A DNA stretch of 64,000 nt from Aphodosoma sp045600865 (GCA_045600865.1 JAZRYS010000168.1:1-64000), one strand, 5' to 3'; counted from the first letter of the stretch, positions 33,843-43,595 are shown. The notes: generated by a model from the letters alone, not told the origin. Numbers and translations are program-made.

Positions 33843-35525
33843 TTATTCTATTCTTATAAAATAGACCACTTCGGGAGCATCAAATTCCATGATGTTCTCT
33901 TCGGCCGTCTTCTGCGTCAATATGCGACCTGTGGCGTCAACCACTTTGACAGTCATCCCTTCTTTGAGACGTTCTATTCTTACTTTGCCGCCTATTACTT
34001 TTTCCCTGATTATAACAGGTCCGTCTTCTTTTAAGACTTCTTCGACACTGGCTGTCACACCTAATGTAAAACTTATTTGTCCGTTGGACTCACTAATCTG
34101 ACTCAACGCATAATTTGAGTATGGGTTAAACGTCCTTACCATGCTGGTTCCTGGGAATGGGTCGCTTGACGAAGTATAATAATATCCGCCATATTTCTGA
34201 TCTCCTCCTGCAGCTACAACAACACAGCCGAGACTTGATTTGTTATTGTTTACTGTATTGTTTTCCCATTTCGAGGCACTGAAGTTTATTTTCCATACCA
34301 ACATGCCGTGACCTGGCAGATAGGCATCCCAGCCTGACTTTTGTCTGTTCTCAAGCAGGTAATATTGCTTGGGCGACGGATTGTCTGGTCTCAGGTTGCT
34401 TTTTCCAGTAGAGGTTATCATGTATGCCTGTCCATTACCTGTATTCACATTGCTTAACGTATAGTTCCCCGACTGGTTCAGTACCGTAGGAGTAAGCCAT
34501 CCGACATAAAATCTCTCTTGTGCTGAATATACAGGAGGTGTGTTCATGTCGTTGTTGTAGCATCCGCCATCCATGATGTCCCATTCTCCCGGTGTTGCCC
34601 ATCTGTAACTATAGTTTGTGTCGTATAAGTCTGGCAATCCCAGTACGTGCGAGAATTCGTGACAGAAGGCACCAATGCCGTTTCTTGTCGTTCCGTATGT
34701 GCCAGCCAATTCGCTTGAGCAGGCATAATCGTACAGAGTTTTTCCGCCATAGGTGATTTGCCCAGTGACATCGCTACTGAAAATATAAAACTTGTGCGGC
34801 CATATAGTGTTCTCGCTGGCTCCTGCGCTCTCAGCATATCCGGCATAGAAGATGAATACGTTGTCCACATATCCGTCGTTGTCGCAATCGTACTGCTGCA
34901 AAACATTCTGCCCTTCGGCCGCCACCATTTTTTCCACCGCATCGACAACCATCTGGTCGGCATGTGCATCATTTCCCCGAGAATCATTCTGACCATAATA
35001 ACTCATATTGCGATCCAAAGTGTATGGACCGTAAACATCAAATTCCGGATTGTATTTATTGAATGAGCAGGCTTTGAAATAATCTTTGGCAGAACCCGTG
35101 GCACCATTATAATTGTAGCCTTGCTGGTTCATCATGTTTGTAAAGGATTCATTGGTGTGGGTGAAGGCCTTGTCTTTGAAAGATACCAGAATGACTAATC
35201 CTTTTGACGCATAGTTGGTAGTTGTCACATCGATGCTCTTAGGCTCAATGGGGGCTTCCTGACGTGCCTTTGCCATCTGACGCATAGACGAGACTTTCGC
35301 TGCATCGTATCTCTCGTCCGTCTTGACATAAAAATTGTCCTCGGTCTGTCTAACGATAAACCCATCCAGAGACTTGTAACAATGGTGATACTCATCACCG
35401 ACCAGTTCAGCCTCAATGGTTGAACCGTCTCTTGTTACTAATTTCATGACTCCTGGCTTTGCAGGAATTGCCCATGCGGCTGCTGCCACCATAGCAATGG
35501 CGAAAACTAAAAATATCTTTTTCAT
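33843..35525 (-). CDS. Exported M6 family metalloprotease 2, compact form with T9SS-type tail
   Basis: A 560-residue paralogue. The signal peptide spans residues 1-19, the prodomain about 25-95 (IEAELVGDEYHHCYKSLDGFIV) and the zinc motif HEFSH residues 289-293 followed by VLGLPDLYDT. The block YDCDNDGYVDNVFIFYAGY is present. It lacks the InlB-like repeat and jelly-roll region of its two neighbours and goes directly from the catalytic domain to the T9SS-like tail, which is nearly identical to that of protease 1. This may reflect duplication and domain loss, or conversion of the 3' end. It is 6 nt from protease 3. Surface or secreted protein degradation is likely. Confidence 0.9.
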   Translation of the reverse strand: MKKIFLVFAIAMVAAAAWAIPAKPGVMKLVTRDGSTIEAELVGDEYHHCYKSLDGFIVRQTEDNFYVKTDERYDAAKVSSMRQMAKARQEAPIEPKSIDVTTTNYASKGLVILVSFKDKAFTHTNESFTNMMNQQGYNYNGATGSAKDYFKACSFNKYNPEFDVYGPYTLDRNMSYYGQNDSRGNDAHADQMVVDAVEKMVAAEGQNVLQQYDCDNDGYVDNVFIFYAGYAESAGASENTIWPHKFYIFSSDVTGQITYGGKTLYDYACSSELAGTYGTTRNGIGAFCHEFSHVLGLPDLYDTNYSYRWATPGEWDIMDGGCYNNDMNTPPVYSAQERFYVGWLTPTVLNQSGNYTLSNVNTGNGQAYMITSTGKSNLRPDNPSPKQYYLLENRQKSGWDAYLPGHGMLVWKINFSASKWENNTVNNNKSSLGCVVVAAGGDQKYGGYYYTSSSDPFPGTSMVRTFNPYSNYALSQISESNGQISFTLGVTASVEEVLKEDGPVIIREKVIGGKVRIERLKEGMTVKVVDATGRILTQKTAEENIMEFDAPEVVYFIRIE

Positions 35526-35531
35526 AATGCT

Positions 35532-37925
35532 TTAATTTAAAACTACTGCAAAGGAACAACCTTTCCTTCTAACTTCAATGACGTACAGACCTTGACCTCC
35601 GTCGAACACGAATGAACTGCCAGAAGCCTGCTTGTCAATTATTATCTTTCCTGTCATGTCCATGACTCTGACATTGTCGCCCTCTTCCAATCCATAGACT
35701 ATTCTGTCCGAACCTTCTCTCACGACAACTATCTCTTCGGTTGTCTCAACATCTTCTACTGGCGATTTCTTTGCACCACAAAATTCAATGTTGTCAACAT
35801 AGAATATATTGGCTTCACATTGAATGGTGATTCTTGAATCGAGCTGTACGTTATATAGATGGAACACATAGTCATCATAATTCTTGCTTATCAGGACAGT
35901 GTCTGTTGCCATGCCGGAACTTATAATCATATTAGTGGCAATCAGAGCCTTTGCCCTTACGGTGATTGTCATGTCTCCGGAAAGTCTCATGCTTGGTGTC
36001 ACCAGCTTGCCTGCCTCATCGTTGTTTCCGCACTTGGCTGCACCATTGTCGCAGAACACCTTTATTCCGTTCCAACCTGTCCAGTCGGCATATTTGTCTA
36101 TCTTGTCAGAAATTTCAGTGTTCTTTGATTTTGTCAAGCCGTCGAACGTTTCGGTTGCACACCCTGTTTCGGTAGGCACGATTCTGCCTCCCTGAGAATA
36201 TACAGCAAACAGTTCAATATCTCCCTCAGGATAATATGTCTCTCCTGGCAACCCGGCTGAAACCTCTGCTGCCGAAGATGATTCGCACCATCCTTCGAAC
36301 TTGTATCCCTTGAAGACATTGCTTACGTTTGGCAGCACTACCCCTGCACCTATACCGCTTTCAATGAGTTCCTGAGTGCTGCAGTCTGCTCTTCCCATGG
36401 CGTCAAAATTGACTTTGAAATACTGCCTTCCGCCTTTGTATTTGAACTTGACAATGCCAAAGTCATCCTCAATGTCCGTCAATGGCTGACCGTCGTATGG
36501 AGTATATGACGTTACATTGCTTGTGCCTGGGAATGGATCACTTGCCTGGGCATAATAGCCATGCACTCCGTCTGCCTCGATGATGTCAACTCCCATGTCG
36601 TGACTGTCATTGTTTACTGTATTGCTGTACCACTTATATTCATCGTAACTGACTTTGGTAATGAGCATACCCCCACCTGGCAGATAACTGTCCCATCCTT
36701 TCAGCTGTCTGCTTTCGAGCAGGAAAAACTCAGAAGGATTAGGGTCGGCACCATTCAGGTTATGGTGTTCTGTTGAAGAAATCAGATAAGCCTCTCCCTG
36801 ACCGTTGTTGATGTCGTCAAGCGATATCATATCTGGTTCGCTCAGCACTGTTGGCTTCAACCACCCGAGATAGAATCTCTCGTATGCCGAATATGCGGGT
36901 GGTGTGTGTTCATTGTTCAGGTAGTTGCCGGCATCCATCACGTCCCAGAGCGAGCATGTCCTGTGTCCGGAATAACCAGTATCGTACATGTCTGGCAAGC
37001 CAATGACGTGTGAGAATTCGTGGCAGAATGGACCAATGCCGCTCATGGTTGAGCCGCTGTTGCCGCTGAGCTCGCATGTGCAGGCGTAATTGCCCAATGT
37101 CACACCTCCGTATGTTGTGGTTCCATCAACCCAGCTTTCATAGACATACGACTGATGCGGCCAGATGGTGGTTGAACCTCCTCCTGCATTCTCGCCATAT
37201 CCTGCATAGAATACGAACACGTTGTCAACATATCCGTCATTGTCGCAGTCATATTGCCTGAACACGTTGTTGCCTTGGTCTGCAGCAAGTTTTGCAGCTG
37301 CATCTGCTATCATCTGCGCTGCATTCTGGTCTGACCCCTGACCACCATAGTTCTTGCCGTAATATGAGCAGGTATTGTCCAGCGTATAAGGTCCATAGAC
37401 ATCAAATGTCGGATTGTATTTTCCGTATGAGTTGTTCTGGAAATATTGCTTCACTGAGCCTGACTTATTGTTGCTTGGACCTGTCTCTTCGTTCATCATG
37501 TCGTCGAAGGCCGCATTTGTCTTCGTGAAAGCCTTGTCGGAGAAACTTACCAGTATCACCAGCACTTTTCCCGGGAATTTCATGTCGCCGATACCCATTG
37601 GCTTCATATTGTCTTCCTTGCCCACCGAGCGTATTCTCTTATATTCAGCTTCTCTCTGTTTCAGAAGACTTTGTGCCCTCATGGCAGCAATATCGACATT
37701 TGCAATGTTCTGATTTGTCACTTCAAACAGACCTGGTTGGACTTCACGCAGGAGCATTCCTTCCCTTGTTACCATTCCATGCCAGAATTCATCACCTACC
37801 AATTCTGCCTCAACCGTGGTTCCATTAGTTTTCTTTACTTCGAACCAACCTCTCTTAGCTGGAACTCCCCAGCAGGCATTAATGATGCTTAATGACATTA
37901 ACCCTGTTAAGAATAACTTTTTCAT
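35532..37925 (-). CDS. Exported M6 family metalloprotease 3, with T9SS-type tail
   Basis: A 797-residue protein with a signal peptide (about 1-20) and a prodomain (about 26-100) containing VEAELVGDEFWHGMVTREG. The M6 catalytic domain has HEFSH at 302-306 followed by VIGLPDMYDT. An InlB-like repeat (VNFDAMGRADCSTQ...YKFEGWCES...IELFAVYSQGG), a jelly-roll-like region and a T9SS-like tail follow. The tail is different in sequence from the shared tail of proteases 1 and 2. It overlaps the upstream AI-2E family permease gene by 4 nt (ATGA), tying the protease cluster to the bam-ompH-murI operon. Confidence 0.9.
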   Translation of the reverse strand: MKKLFLTGLMSLSIINACWGVPAKRGWFEVKKTNGTTVEAELVGDEFWHGMVTREGMLLREVQPGLFEVTNQNIANVDIAAMRAQSLLKQREAEYKRIRSVGKEDNMKPMGIGDMKFPGKVLVILVSFSDKAFTKTNAAFDDMMNEETGPSNNKSGSVKQYFQNNSYGKYNPTFDVYGPYTLDNTCSYYGKNYGGQGSDQNAAQMIADAAAKLAADQGNNVFRQYDCDNDGYVDNVFVFYAGYGENAGGGSTTIWPHQSYVYESWVDGTTTYGGVTLGNYACTCELSGNSGSTMSGIGPFCHEFSHVIGLPDMYDTGYSGHRTCSLWDVMDAGNYLNNEHTPPAYSAYERFYLGWLKPTVLSEPDMISLDDINNGQGEAYLISSTEHHNLNGADPNPSEFFLLESRQLKGWDSYLPGGGMLITKVSYDEYKWYSNTVNNDSHDMGVDIIEADGVHGYYAQASDPFPGTSNVTSYTPYDGQPLTDIEDDFGIVKFKYKGGRQYFKVNFDAMGRADCSTQELIESGIGAGVVLPNVSNVFKGYKFEGWCESSSAAEVSAGLPGETYYPEGDIELFAVYSQGGRIVPTETGCATETFDGLTKSKNTEISDKIDKYADWTGWNGIKVFCDNGAAKCGNNDEAGKLVTPSMRLSGDMTITVRAKALIATNMIISSGMATDTVLISKNYDDYVFHLYNVQLDSRITIQCEANIFYVDNIEFCGAKKSPVEDVETTEEIVVVREGSDRIVYGLEEGDNVRVMDMTGKIIIDKQASGSSFVFDGGQGLYVIEVRRKGCSFAVVLN

Positions 37926-39013
37926 CTGTCAGTTTCCTCTATCTTTTTCTCTTTTCTATCAGATAATACGACTCTTTTGTAATATGAGATTATTAGTGTT
38001 GTCATCGGCAATGCAATGATCATTCCCACCAGGCCGAGCAATGACCCCCAAATAGCCAATGCCAGCAGTATTATTGCCGGTTTCAGTCCCATGGCTTTGC
38101 CCATTATCTTTGGCACAAGCACCAAATCCTGTGTTGCCTGCACAACACAAACGACAGCCGTGCATTCCACTGCTATTATCCAGAATGGGGTTCCTGTTTC
38201 AGCACTCTGCATCCATGCCAGGAATGCCAATGGTACCAATCCTGCAACCTGCAGGTATGGCACAAGGTTAAGCAAGCCGATAAACAATCCTATTGTAATT
38301 GCCATTGGCACACCCACAATCAAAAATCCTATGGAAAACAAAATTCCGACAATGAACGCTATGAGTGCCTGACCTCTGAAATAGCTGTTCATGCCCTTTT
38401 CTACGTCATCAAATATGCCGTAGACCACAGATCTGTATTTTTTTGGAACAATGTTTCGGAATCCTTCATTGATTTTGTCGTAGTCAAGCATGATGAATAT
38501 CAAGTAGAGTATGATAATGACAATAACTGCCAGTGCTGCTATCATTTTCCAGATACCTTGCATCAAGCCGATGACACCTGGCCATATTTTTTCCACTGCG
38601 GATTGTACTGTCTGTACATTTATCATCTGCAGGAAATCATTATCTTTCAGATATGTATTGACATAATCAGTTATATCATGAACGAAAATCTGAGTATCTT
38701 TCTCTTCCCAAAACGTGAGAAACAGAGTTTCTGCCTTTGTTGTTTCGTCAATGATTGCAGGTATCAGCATAAATCCCAACCCGACCAGGAATGTAACCAG
38801 AAGCAGCAGCACTATTACGACAGGAAGTCCGCGACTTTTCATTTTCATCTTTTTCTGGAACCACACAACTATGGGGTTCATCAGGTATGCTATGAGCCAT
38901 GCCACAATAAATGGAATCAGTACGCCGCTCAGTGTCTTGAGCAGCAGGAATAATAGGACAGCAGAAACTATCCACACAATTCCATGCATGACTTTGTCGA
39001 ATGTGTATGTCAT
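37922..39013 (-). CDS. AI-2E family transporter (PerM-like)
   Basis: A 363-residue membrane protein. Several hydrophobic helices are seen: two near the N-terminus (residues about 9-48), one near 62-82, one near 155-175, and a cluster from about 215 to 345. The conserved block is GIVWIVSAVLLFLLLKTLSGVLIPFIVAWLIAYLMNPIV. The family (formerly UPF0118) was named for AI-2 export, but most members have unknown substrates and some are involved in sodium or pH homeostasis. It is 4 nt from murI and overlaps the first M6 protease gene, so it is the junction of the core envelope genes and the protease cluster. Confidence 0.88.
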   Translation of the reverse strand: MTYTFDKVMHGIVWIVSAVLLFLLLKTLSGVLIPFIVAWLIAYLMNPIVVWFQKKMKMKSRGLPVVIVLLLLVTFLVGLGFMLIPAIIDETTKAETLFLTFWEEKDTQIFVHDITDYVNTYLKDNDFLQMINVQTVQSAVEKIWPGVIGLMQGIWKMIAALAVIVIIILYLIFIMLDYDKINEGFRNIVPKKYRSVVYGIFDDVEKGMNSYFRGQALIAFIVGILFSIGFLIVGVPMAITIGLFIGLLNLVPYLQVAGLVPLAFLAWMQSAETGTPFWIIAVECTAVVCVVQATQDLVLVPKIMGKAMGLKPAIILLALAIWGSLLGLVGMIIALPMTTLIISYYKRVVLSDRKEKKIEETDR

Positions 39014-39017
39014 ATCC

Positions 39018-39824
39018 TCAAATTGTTTTAGCTTCCAGTTTCTCGCCTATCAGTTTCGAGGCTGCCTGCGAGAATTTCTCGGCTCTTTCGCTTGTCAGGT
39101 ATGTTATTGTACCTTTCTTTTCGCATTTCTGCTCTATCTCTTTGTGGCGCATAAGATAGTCTTTCAAGCTTTCAGCCACTATCTCTCCTTGTTCCACGAC
39201 GTTGACTCCTTCGGGCAAGGCGGTCTCAATCTTGCTTTTTATTATAGGATAGTGTGTGCAGCCCAGTACCACAGTGTCTATCTCGCCACATTGAGCCATC
39301 AGCTGGTCAACGTACTTCTTTATGAAATAGTCGGCTCCTTCTGTTTCCCATTCTCCGTTTTCTATCAGAGGCACCCACATAGGGCAGGCTTGTTCGAAAA
39401 CTTCGATGTCTGGTGCCAGCTTGCCTATCTCTATGCTGTACGAACGGCTGGCGACTGTGCCTTCAGTAGCCAGTATTCCGACTTTTCTTGTTCTTGTCAG
39501 TTCGCCTACCTTTTCTACAGTTGGCCGCACCACACCAAGCACGCGTTTCTCAGCACCAAGTCTTGGAAGGTCATTCTGCTGGATTGAACGCAAGGCTTTT
39601 GCCGATGCTGTGTTGCAAGCCAGTATTATCAGGTCACACCCAAGCTTCTGCAGGTATTCCACAGCCTCAAGGGTATATTGATACACCACTTCAAATGAGC
39701 GTGTACCGTATGGGGCTCTTGCATTGTCTCCGAAATAGATGTAGTCGTACTCTGGCAGCAATGCCCTCACTTTCCTGAGTATTGTAAGCCCCCCGTAACC
39801 TGAATCAAAGAAACCTATCTTCAA
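39018..39824 (-). CDS. murI: Glutamate racemase
   Basis: A 268-residue racemase. The N-terminus is IGFFDSGYGGLTIL. The two catalytic cysteines are in LILACNTASAKAL and VVLGCTHYPIIK. The family's ALLPEYDYIYFGDNARAPYG block is present. It makes D-glutamate for peptidoglycan. It lies 3 nt after ompH2 and 4 nt before the AI-2E permease. The order bamA-ompH-ompH-murI is typical of Bacteroidota. Confidence 0.96.
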   Translation of the reverse strand: MKIGFFDSGYGGLTILRKVRALLPEYDYIYFGDNARAPYGTRSFEVVYQYTLEAVEYLQKLGCDLIILACNTASAKALRSIQQNDLPRLGAEKRVLGVVRPTVEKVGELTRTRKVGILATEGTVASRSYSIEIGKLAPDIEVFEQACPMWVPLIENGEWETEGADYFIKKYVDQLMAQCGEIDTVVLGCTHYPIIKSKIETALPEGVNVVEQGEIVAESLKDYLMRHKEIEQKCEKKGTITYLTSERAEKFSQAASKLIGEKLEAKTI

Positions 39825-39827
39825 TCT

Positions 39828-40337
39828 TTAGAGAATTGAGAGTTCTTTCTTCACTGCGGTAGTGATGTCAACGGCCTTTTCGCCTTTATATACTATGCCA
39901 CCGGCCGAGAGGTCGAACACAAATACGAGTCCTTGTTTCTTGGCAACGGTATCTATTGCTGCCTGCAGTTTGTCCTGCAATGGTTTAAGCAGTTCTGCCT
40001 GTTTTTTCTGAGCTTCAGTCTGCATATCCTGCTGAGCTGTCTGGAAACGTTCATACATCGACTGCAGTTCCTCCTCCTTTATCTTCTTGATAGATTCACT
40101 CAATGTTGCCTTTTCCTGCTCGTATGCGGCAGCCTTGTCTTGCATCTCTTTGTACATTGTCTCAAGATAGGTCTGGTTCGTCTTGTTGAAATCAGCCATC
40201 TGTGTCTCAACCTGCGATACCTCTGGCATCAGCATCATTACTTCGTAAGAATTGATGTAACCCATTTTGTCTTGAGCCTTCATCATCATTGGCACCATCA
40301 TCACGATTGCCAACACTGCAAAAAATACTTTTTTCAT
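39828..40337 (-). CDS. OmpH/Skp family outer-membrane protein chaperone (second copy)
   Basis: A 169-residue protein. The signal peptide MKKVFFAVLAIVMMVPMMMKAQD is followed by KMGYINSYEVMMLMPEVSQVETQMADF. A long coiled-coil region (about residues 60-125) is rich in Glu, Gln and Lys. It ends with a segment of the form IDTVAKKQGLVFVFDLSAGGIVYKGEKAVDITTAV, which in this family forms the beta part of the trimerisation body. Skp holds outer-membrane proteins in the periplasm on their way to BamA. It is separated by 57 nt from the first copy and 3 nt from murI. Confidence 0.92.
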   Translation of the reverse strand: MKKVFFAVLAIVMMVPMMMKAQDKMGYINSYEVMMLMPEVSQVETQMADFNKTNQTYLETMYKEMQDKAAAYEQEKATLSESIKKIKEEELQSMYERFQTAQQDMQTEAQKKQAELLKPLQDKLQAAIDTVAKKQGLVFVFDLSAGGIVYKGEKAVDITTAVKKELSIL

Positions 40338-40394
40338 ATTATGATTATTATGTTAGTTATCTATTTTTAGACTACAATAATTATCAATTGTCAA

Positions 40395-40907
40395 TTATTT
40401 CACATAGCCTAATTTCAGCAGCAACTCATCGCTCACATCCAGTTTTGGTGACATATATACAATACTTGTTGCTGTAGATTTATCCAGAATCATCTGGGCT
40501 TTATGCTGTTCGCATATCTCTTTCAGTGCATTATACACCTCGTCGAGGATAGGTTTCACCAGTGCCTCGCGTTTCTTGTCCAGTTCGCCGCCTGCCCCGA
40601 AATAGAGTTTTTTCAGGTCGCTGGCTTCTTTTTCTTTTGCCACTATCTGGGCTGCACGCTGTTTCTTCATTTCGTCGCTGAGGAAGACAATCTCTGTCTC
40701 ATAGTTTTTCTGCATGACGCGTGCTTCTGCTTCAAGTGTCTCAACCTCACGTTGCCATTTCTTCGACACCTGTTCGAGTTGTTCGTTTGCAGTCTCGTAT
40801 GATGGTATCTGGCTAAGCACGTATTCCATGTCAACCACTGCAAACTTCTGTGCACTCACTCCCATCCAACAACCCAATGCCAATAAAATCAGTGCTATCT
40901 TTTTCAT
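40395..40907 (-). CDS. OmpH/Skp family outer-membrane protein chaperone (first copy)
   Basis: A 170-residue protein with signal peptide MKKIALILLALGCWMGVSAQ. FAVVDMEYVLSQIPSYETANEQLEQVSKKW and a coiled coil of about 80 residues follow. It ends in the beta segment AQMILDKSTATSIVYMSPKLDVSDELLLKLGYVK. As a Skp homologue it escorts unfolded outer-membrane proteins. Its start codon is 16 nt from the end of the second CTAG array, which fills the spacer from bamA. Translation of this copy may therefore be affected by that array. Confidence 0.92.
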   Translation of the reverse strand: MKKIALILLALGCWMGVSAQKFAVVDMEYVLSQIPSYETANEQLEQVSKKWQREVETLEAEARVMQKNYETEIVFLSDEMKKQRAAQIVAKEKEASDLKKLYFGAGGELDKKREALVKPILDEVYNALKEICEQHKAQMILDKSTATSIVYMSPKLDVSDELLLKLGYVK

Positions 40908-40922
40908 AATATATTAGTTTTT

Positions 40923-40990
40923 TTCTAGATATTCTAGAATCTCTAGATACTCTAGAACCTCTAGCTATTCTATAGAACTTCTAGTTTATT
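40923..40990. repeat. CTAG array 2: about seven (T/C)TCTAGANN units, 9-bp period
   Basis: CTAG occurs at 40925, 40934, 40943, 40952 and 40961, all 9 bp apart. A degenerate CTATAG at 40970 keeps the phase, and another CTAG follows at 40981 (11 bp). In the minus direction it begins at the bamA stop codon and ends 16 nt before the first ompH start, the same placement as array 1 relative to mltD. Confidence 0.9.
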
Positions 40991-43595
40991 AGAATTCCTG
41001 CCCAAGGATAAAATGGAAGTGCGAGCCGCCAAGAGTTCCAGTCTGGTCTTTGTCGAAGCCCCATCCCCAGTCAACACCAAGCAGACCAAACATAGGCAGA
41101 AATACGCGTACACCAACTCCTGCAGACCTCTTCAGTTCGAATGGGTTGAACTCCTTGAATTCTGTCCAGCAGTTGCCACCTTCCAGGAATCCCAACACCC
41201 ATATTGTCGATTGAGGTTTTAGCAATATAGGGTATCTTATCTCCATTGTCAGCTTAGTGTAGATGTTACCTGCATATCCCCAGTAACCATCGCCTGAGTA
41301 AGGGGTAAGGGTTCCCGAATCATAACCTCTGACTGCCACCAGTTCACTACCTGGAGTAACGTAACCCGAAGTACCGTCACCTCCCACCAGGAATTTACCG
41401 AATGCAGAACGCTTATCGTGGTTGTAATAACCCAAGAAGCCGTATTCTGCCCTTGCCATCAGTACAAGTTTCTCATCTGGAGTCAGAGGCACAAAGAACT
41501 GGGCCTTGAATTTCCATTTATGATATTCTACCCATTCGTTTCTCTGAGCCAGATCCATGTTGGCATAATCCTTGTCTTTGTTTGCAGGGAATGCCGAGTA
41601 TGGCAAAGTCGCTGAAACTGACAGCGATATGTTGGAACCTCTTCTTGTATATATCGGGTTGTTTATCGAATTTCGAGAGAGTGTTATTCCGAGTGCAAGG
41701 TCGTTTGTGACACCACTTTCAAAGCCATAGTAATATTTGAACCAATTGTTTAGATGGTGACGCTGGTACGACAGTTCACAGAAAATCTGGAAGTAATCGT
41801 CAGGCCAGTTTAACCTTGTACCATAACCTACCGATGTGCCGAGCGTTCTCATATATACGTTCTTGTCGTATTCCGTACCCCAACTGTTATAATTGTAGTT
41901 GTATGTCTGGTCATATATTCCATAGTAGTTGGTGTAGTAATTGCTCATGTTGTTATAGTTGGTGTAGGCGCGGTTGCTCAATCCGGTCTGCACGGCATAG
42001 TAAATGCTGAATGAGAAAGAATTTGGACGTTTGCCACCCAACCATGGGTCAAAAAACGAAAGGCTGTAGTTCTGATAGTAAATGCCATTCACTTGTGCCT
42101 TGAGGCTCAATGTCTGTCCTTCTCCCTGAGGCACAATCCGGTATGTCTTAGGCTTGAATAAGTTCTGTATGGCGAAGTTGGTAAATTTCAGTCCCACAGA
42201 GAGCACAAGTCCTGACTGGCCGACACCGGCAGAGAACTCTATCTGGTCGGAATTCTTGCTCTCAAGGTTAAAGTCGATGTCAACAGTACCTGTCTCCATA
42301 TCTGGTTTCATGTCAACTCCTGAGTATATCTTCTCCTCGTCAAACTGTCCCAATTGTGCCAGTTCACGCAAAGTACGTACAAGGTCACTTTGGCTGTATA
42401 GTGCACCTGGTTTCACCCTCATCTCGCGTCGAACGACATGCTCATACAATTTAGTGTTACCATTGATGGTTATCTTGTTTATTGTGGCTTGCGAACCTTC
42501 GTATATGCGGAACTCGTAATTGATGGAGTCACCATTTATTCCAGTCTCTACCGGATCGAGTTGCATGAACAGATAACCATTGTCTTTGTAAAGAGCTGTC
42601 ACGGCATCTTCTTCCTCAAACAGTCGCTTGTCCATTTGCTTGCCGTTGTAAATGTCGCCTTGATTCAACCCGAGTATCTGGTTCAGGTATTCAGACGAAT
42701 ACATGGTGTTGCCCACCCACTTCATTTCGCCGAAGTAATATTTCTTGCCTTCGGTTATGTCCATGTAGATATCTACTCGTCCGTCATCACGGCGAATCAC
42801 TGTGTCGTATTCGATTTTGGCATCACGGAACCCCATCTCGTTATATTTCTCGATCAGTGTCTTCTTGTCGTTTGCGTATTCCTTAGGAATGAACTTCTTT
42901 GACCGGAAAATGTTCTGTATCTTGCCTTTACGGTTGGTTTTCTTCATGGCCTTGTCAATCTTGTACATGCTCAAGGCTGAATTTCCGGTGACGATTATGT
43001 CGTTCACCTTCACTTTTGTTCCCTTATCTACACTGATGTCTATCAGCACGTTGCTGTCGTCCGCAGGGTCTGGTTTCTGATAGACAACCACCTCTGCAGA
43101 GTAGTAGCCCTTGTCAGCCAGGTATTTCTTTATCGCTATCTTCGTGCGGTCTATGGCATCTGCATTCAGCTGCTTGTTCTTTTGTATTTCGACTGTTGGG
43201 TCGATATCTTCTATTTCGCCCTTTTTCAGGCCGTAATAGTTTACTTTTTTGACGCGTGGCAGTTGTTTCAGTGCAATAGTTATCCATAGGCTGTCACCAA
43301 TGATGCTGTCTGCATAGATTTTGACATCGGCAAAGAATCCCTGTTTCCAGAATTTCTTAACCGCATTGGTTATTTTTGCACCTGGCATCTTCAATCTTTC
43401 ACCGACAGTCAGGCCAGAGAAACCCACCAACATATAGTCTTCATAATGGTCTGCTCCTTCGATATTTATCCCCATCAGCACATATTCACGATTTGTTTCG
43501 GCATAATCGATCTTATACCGTTCCGTGATGCTTTCTTGTGCAATCGACTTCATTGTCGTCAGCAGCAGCAATATGACTAAAGAATATCTTTTCAC
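40989..43595 (-). CDS. bamA: Outer membrane protein assembly factor BamA
   Basis: About 868 residues. The signal peptide is MKRYSLVILLLLTTMKSIAQ. POTRA domains fill the N-terminal 430 or so residues (for example DVKIYADSIIGDSLWITIALKQLPRVKKV...VDISVDKGTKVKVNDIIVTGNS, and the FDEEKIYSGVDMKPDMETGTVDIDFNLESK block). A beta barrel follows with the loop-6 motif VRGYDSG, ending GSHFHFILGQEF with a C-terminal Phe. BamA inserts outer-membrane proteins. I start it at the GTG at 43595, one nt after the uppS stop, as this gives a normal signal peptide; another GTG at 43610 would overlap uppS by 14 nt. The next gene encodes the OmpH/Skp chaperone. Confidence 0.93.
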   Translation of the reverse strand: MKRYSLVILLLLTTMKSIAQESITERYKIDYAETNREYVLMGINIEGADHYEDYMLVGFSGLTVGERLKMPGAKITNAVKKFWKQGFFADVKIYADSIIGDSLWITIALKQLPRVKKVNYYGLKKGEIEDIDPTVEIQKNKQLNADAIDRTKIAIKKYLADKGYYSAEVVVYQKPDPADDSNVLIDISVDKGTKVKVNDIIVTGNSALSMYKIDKAMKKTNRKGKIQNIFRSKKFIPKEYANDKKTLIEKYNEMGFRDAKIEYDTVIRRDDGRVDIYMDITEGKKYYFGEMKWVGNTMYSSEYLNQILGLNQGDIYNGKQMDKRLFEEEDAVTALYKDNGYLFMQLDPVETGINGDSINYEFRIYEGSQATINKITINGNTKLYEHVVRREMRVKPGALYSQSDLVRTLRELAQLGQFDEEKIYSGVDMKPDMETGTVDIDFNLESKNSDQIEFSAGVGQSGLVLSVGLKFTNFAIQNLFKPKTYRIVPQGEGQTLSLKAQVNGIYYQNYSLSFFDPWLGGKRPNSFSFSIYYAVQTGLSNRAYTNYNNMSNYYTNYYGIYDQTYNYNYNSWGTEYDKNVYMRTLGTSVGYGTRLNWPDDYFQIFCELSYQRHHLNNWFKYYYGFESGVTNDLALGITLSRNSINNPIYTRRGSNISLSVSATLPYSAFPANKDKDYANMDLAQRNEWVEYHKWKFKAQFFVPLTPDEKLVLMARAEYGFLGYYNHDKRSAFGKFLVGGDGTSGYVTPGSELVAVRGYDSGTLTPYSGDGYWGYAGNIYTKLTMEIRYPILLKPQSTIWVLGFLEGGNCWTEFKEFNPFELKRSAGVGVRVFLPMFGLLGVDWGWGFDKDQTGTLGGSHFHFILGQEF

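Noticed and set aside
38715..39587. 290-residue plus-strand ORF across the AI-2E permease and murI genes
   Set aside because: Antisense to two well-identified genes and spans their junction.
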